Source of the DNA: Sporosarcina sp. ZBG7A
GTDB taxonomy: Bacteria; Bacillota; Bacilli; Bacillales_A; Planococcaceae
Length of the DNA stretch: 64,000 nt
Assembly: GCF_000813425.1 (NCBI RefSeq)
Contig: NZ_JWIB01000010.1
Coordinates: forward strand, 236,001-300,000
Direction of reading: 5' to 3'
Part shown: positions 62,630-64,000 of the stretch, one piece after another
Numbering within the stretch: position 1 is the stretch's first letter
How the letters are laid out: every line of letters starts with the position of its first letter
Position numbers and translations under genes: made by a program
The notes under the pieces: model-generated
Databases searched by the model: none
What the model was told of the DNA's origin: nothing
Seen by the model: only the letters and a program-made list of their open reading frames with translations

Positions 62630-62686
62630 TCCCTCTTCAACTAGCCGCTCCATATAGGATAGATGTAAATTGATAATCTTATCCGT
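62630..62686 (-). pseudogene. 5' remnant of a uracil-DNA-glycosylase-like gene
   Basis: The minus strand reads TDKIINLHLSYMERLVEEG, against MDKIIDLHLSFMDRLLEEG at the start of the intact gene at 35927-36616 (14 of 19 identical). The ATG has become ACG. The bases before it also match the intact gene's leader (GACTAACGGA versus AACTAATGGA). Similarity ends at about codon 19, where the main palindromic repeat at 62581-62625 begins. Confidence 0.8.
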
Positions 62687-62797
62687 TAGTCAACACTCCT
62701 GTTTCGAATTTAGAATTCCAATTCACTTCCCATAATAAACCACCTACCAACCCGCAAACCGCTCTACCCCTTCCGTAGTCGGTGTCGCAGCAAAAGG

Positions 62798-62840
62798 TGT
62801 GCACGAAACAAACACAAATGCTTCACAAAAGGTACCCTTT
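62798..62840 (+). repeat. Second-family palindromic repeat
   Basis: GTGTGCACGAAACAAACACA, then AATGCTTCACAAAAGGTACC and CTTTT. It is shortened in the centre relative to 24736-24790. Confidence 0.6.
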
Positions 62841-63065
62841 TCAATCAACCGTACCATCCTTCACCATAACTAACCCTTTCTCCGCATCATTTTCCACTAA
62901 CTCAAATCCTAGGCGCGTATAAAACTCCACCAGCCTGGGATTCCATTTCTTCTGCTCTTCAGTGGCTGCTGCTGTATAGAATCCCGGAGTTAAACCAATC
63001 AAGTCAACACCCAAGAAGAAAAGATCTTCCATCATGACTTCCATGAACCGTTGTCCGTAGTTCCG
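62841..63065 (-). pseudogene. 3' fragment of a GNAT-family N-acetyltransferase gene
   Basis: The frame encodes RNYGQRFMEVMMEDLFFLGV, then LVEFYTRLGFELVENDAEKG to the stop. The NYGQRFMEVMMED part and the FYTRLGFELVEND end are typical of the C-terminal half of GNAT acetyltransferases (acetyl-CoA loop and final strands). Upstream the frame runs straight into a main-family repeat at 63066-63105, and the N-terminal half of the fold is missing, so this is a truncated gene. Confidence 0.7.
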
Positions 63066-63105
63066 ATTACGACATAGTTGTGCGGTGCACAGGCAGGCGT
63101 TTTTA
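63066..63105 (+). repeat. Main palindromic repeat, right half, at a gene breakpoint
   Basis: ATTACGACATAGTTGTGCGG, then TGCACAGGCAGGCGTTTTT. It adjoins the broken 5' side of the acetyltransferase fragment. Confidence 0.75.
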
Positions 63106-63143
63106 AATACGAAGAGTTTGATTAATTTCATCTTTGATTATCA

Positions 63144-63218
63144 GTACCTGTGTACGAAAGAAACGTGAATGTGCTAACACAAACATTCATAAAAATTTCA
63201 TGCACAGGTACTTTTTTT
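63144..63218 (+). repeat. Second-family palindromic repeat, full-length, terminator-like
   Basis: GTACCTGTGTACGAAAGAAA and ATTTCATGCACAGGTAC form the outer arms, followed by TTTTTTT. GTGAATGTGCTAACACAAAC is the core. This is the clearest copy of the second family. Confidence 0.8.
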
Positions 63219-63265
63219 GAATTGTGGGATGCAGAAATAGTGGTGACGTGGGATAAGGAAAAACT

Positions 63266-63342
63266 TTGCCTGTGCACGACTACAACTCTAAAGCAATTAT
63301 GAATGGTGTCTGAATTGTGCGGTGCACAGGCAGGGCTTTTTA
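63266..63342 (+). repeat. Main palindromic repeat, full-length, terminator-like
   Basis: TTTGCCTGTGCACGACTACA, then ATTATGAATGGTGTCTGAAT and TGTGCGGTGCACAGGCAGGG, followed by CTTTTT. Outer arms TGCCTGTGCAC/GTGCACAGGCA pair perfectly. Confidence 0.85.
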
Positions 63343-63384
63343 AACTCAGGAAAACCCCACCATTGAGGTGAGGTTAAATTAATT

Positions 63385-63705
63385 TTACGGGGCTGTTATT
63401 TCAGATAGCGTCCATTTTTCCGTTACTGGACTGTAAGTTGCTTTGAACTTACTTACAGCATTATTACTTCTTTTAACACCAAATGAAACACTGGCTTCAT
63501 TAGTAGGTGTTTGAATGTCTACATTAAAACTAAAGCCATTGTAAATTAATGTTTCATCCGGGCGAGACTCTGTTGGGACAAGTACATTCGACCATCCCAT
63601 CAATTGAATCTTGACTGGTTCAGAAAACACTAATGAAAAACCGTTAACATCATTTTGTGTTCCCGTAGTAACCAAAGGTGTATTTTCGCTATTCTCGTCT
63701 TATAC
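63385..63705 (-). pseudogene. 3' fragment of an unidentified protein gene
   Basis: Reading leftward from just after a stop at 63700-63702, the frame gives DENSENTPLVTTGTQNDVNG, then VKIQLMGWSNVLVPTES and ends KWTLSEITAP. It looks like the C-terminal part of a beta-rich, probably extracytoplasmic protein. No ATG with a ribosome site is present; the only start-like codon is a TTG at 63675 in mid-phrase. It is probably a truncated remnant. Confidence 0.4.
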
Positions 63706-64000
63706 TTTTCAGTTTATAACGAGCCTTCACCATGCAGGCGACTTTCATCGCACACGGCGATCCGTCAGCGGTAAATCTTCAAAACTTATTTCCCCGTCAA
63801 GTAGAATAATCGATTTTCTTTTAATTGTAAACAAAAAAATAACGCTAGCTCATGCCGCGCTTTCGAGAGTGCTGAATCAGCATATTAAGCTGCATCTACA
63901 TTCTTTGTATCAAGTAGTTCTGTATACTCCTCGGGAGACAACTGACCAACTGCAAACACCGAAAAAACTATGCCTGTGTATAGACTGACATAGTGATTTG
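63706..64000. other. Window-edge region with a group II intron-like hairpin
   Basis: About 295 bases without a clear gene. Read on the minus strand, 63728-63759 gives GCCGTGTGCGATGAAAGTCG, then CCTGCATGGTG, which resembles a conserved hairpin of bacterial group II introns. The last bases (TGCCTGTGTATAGACTGACA from 63975) may open another main-family repeat cut by the edge. Confidence 0.4.

Larger units (their letters stand above)
62167..62840. other. Repeat- and remnant-rich region
   Basis: About 670 bases: a main-family right half (62229-62268), another (62581-62625), a uracil-DNA-glycosylase gene remnant (62630-62686) and a second-family copy (62798-62840). The rest has no recognisable content. 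Confidence 0.6.

Overview
The window is low-to-moderate GC Gram-positive DNA. Its features point to Bacillales, most likely Planococcaceae (Sporosarcina-like): strong AGGAGG ribosome sites, frequent TTG/GTG starts, a YkyA-type lipoprotein, an LCP-family protein, a YfmQ-like protein and a 2-component-free sigma-54 regulatory style. The genus is an inference; no rRNA or tRNA gene is visible.

Bases 1-14,700 form a hydroxyproline/proline-racemase catabolic region. A leftward operon (6628 to beyond base 1) encodes a D-amino-acid/D-hydroxyproline dehydrogenase FAD subunit, an intact proline racemase/4-hydroxyproline epimerase family enzyme, a racemase-like protein that has lost its catalytic residues, an NhaC-type transporter, a DapA-family deaminase and an aldehyde dehydrogenase cut by the window edge. 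A divergent sigma-54 activator and a rightward operon with two [2Fe-2S] proteins and an FAD/NAD oxidoreductase complete the pathway. Good -24/-12 promoters precede both operons. A second block has an ornithine-cyclodeaminase family reductase, an XRE-cupin regulator, a DAACS symporter and a third racemase-family enzyme.

Bases 15,400-30,200 hold cell-envelope genes: a YfmQ-like protein, YkyA lipoprotein, a membrane-anchored polysaccharide deacetylase, a 1609-residue secreted GH84 hexosaminidase, an LCP protein, a beta-helix/double-AAA ATPase, a class A beta-lactamase-like serine hydrolase and a GIY-YIG-like protein.

Bases 30,500-35,600 form a second sigma-54-controlled unit: PAS/AAA+/Fis activator, divergent proline racemase-family enzyme, proline dehydrogenase and a BrnQ-type carrier. 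A uracil-DNA glycosylase-like gene, an unrecognised overlapping gene pair (37,100-40,317) and a RecD2-like helicase follow. A LysR gene then converges on a four-gene operon (CoA ligase, CoA transferase, amidohydrolase, APC permease; 44,854-49,837). Next come small genes, a 2-hydroxyacid dehydrogenase, a second GH84 enzyme, and a LysR gene divergent from a sodium:solute symporter and a metal-ligand-deficient M24 protein.

The most unusual structure lies outside the genes. From about 23.4 kb onward, and densely from 40 to 64 kb, more than twenty copies of an imperfect palindrome (outer arms TGCCTGTGCAC / GTGCACAGGCA, often ending in a T-run) occupy intergenic space. All copies I found lie in the same orientation, whatever the direction of the neighbouring genes. 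Several abut truncated gene remnants. A second palindromic family and composite hairpin-plus-half-repeat units accompany them. The last few kilobases are mainly repeats and eroded genes.
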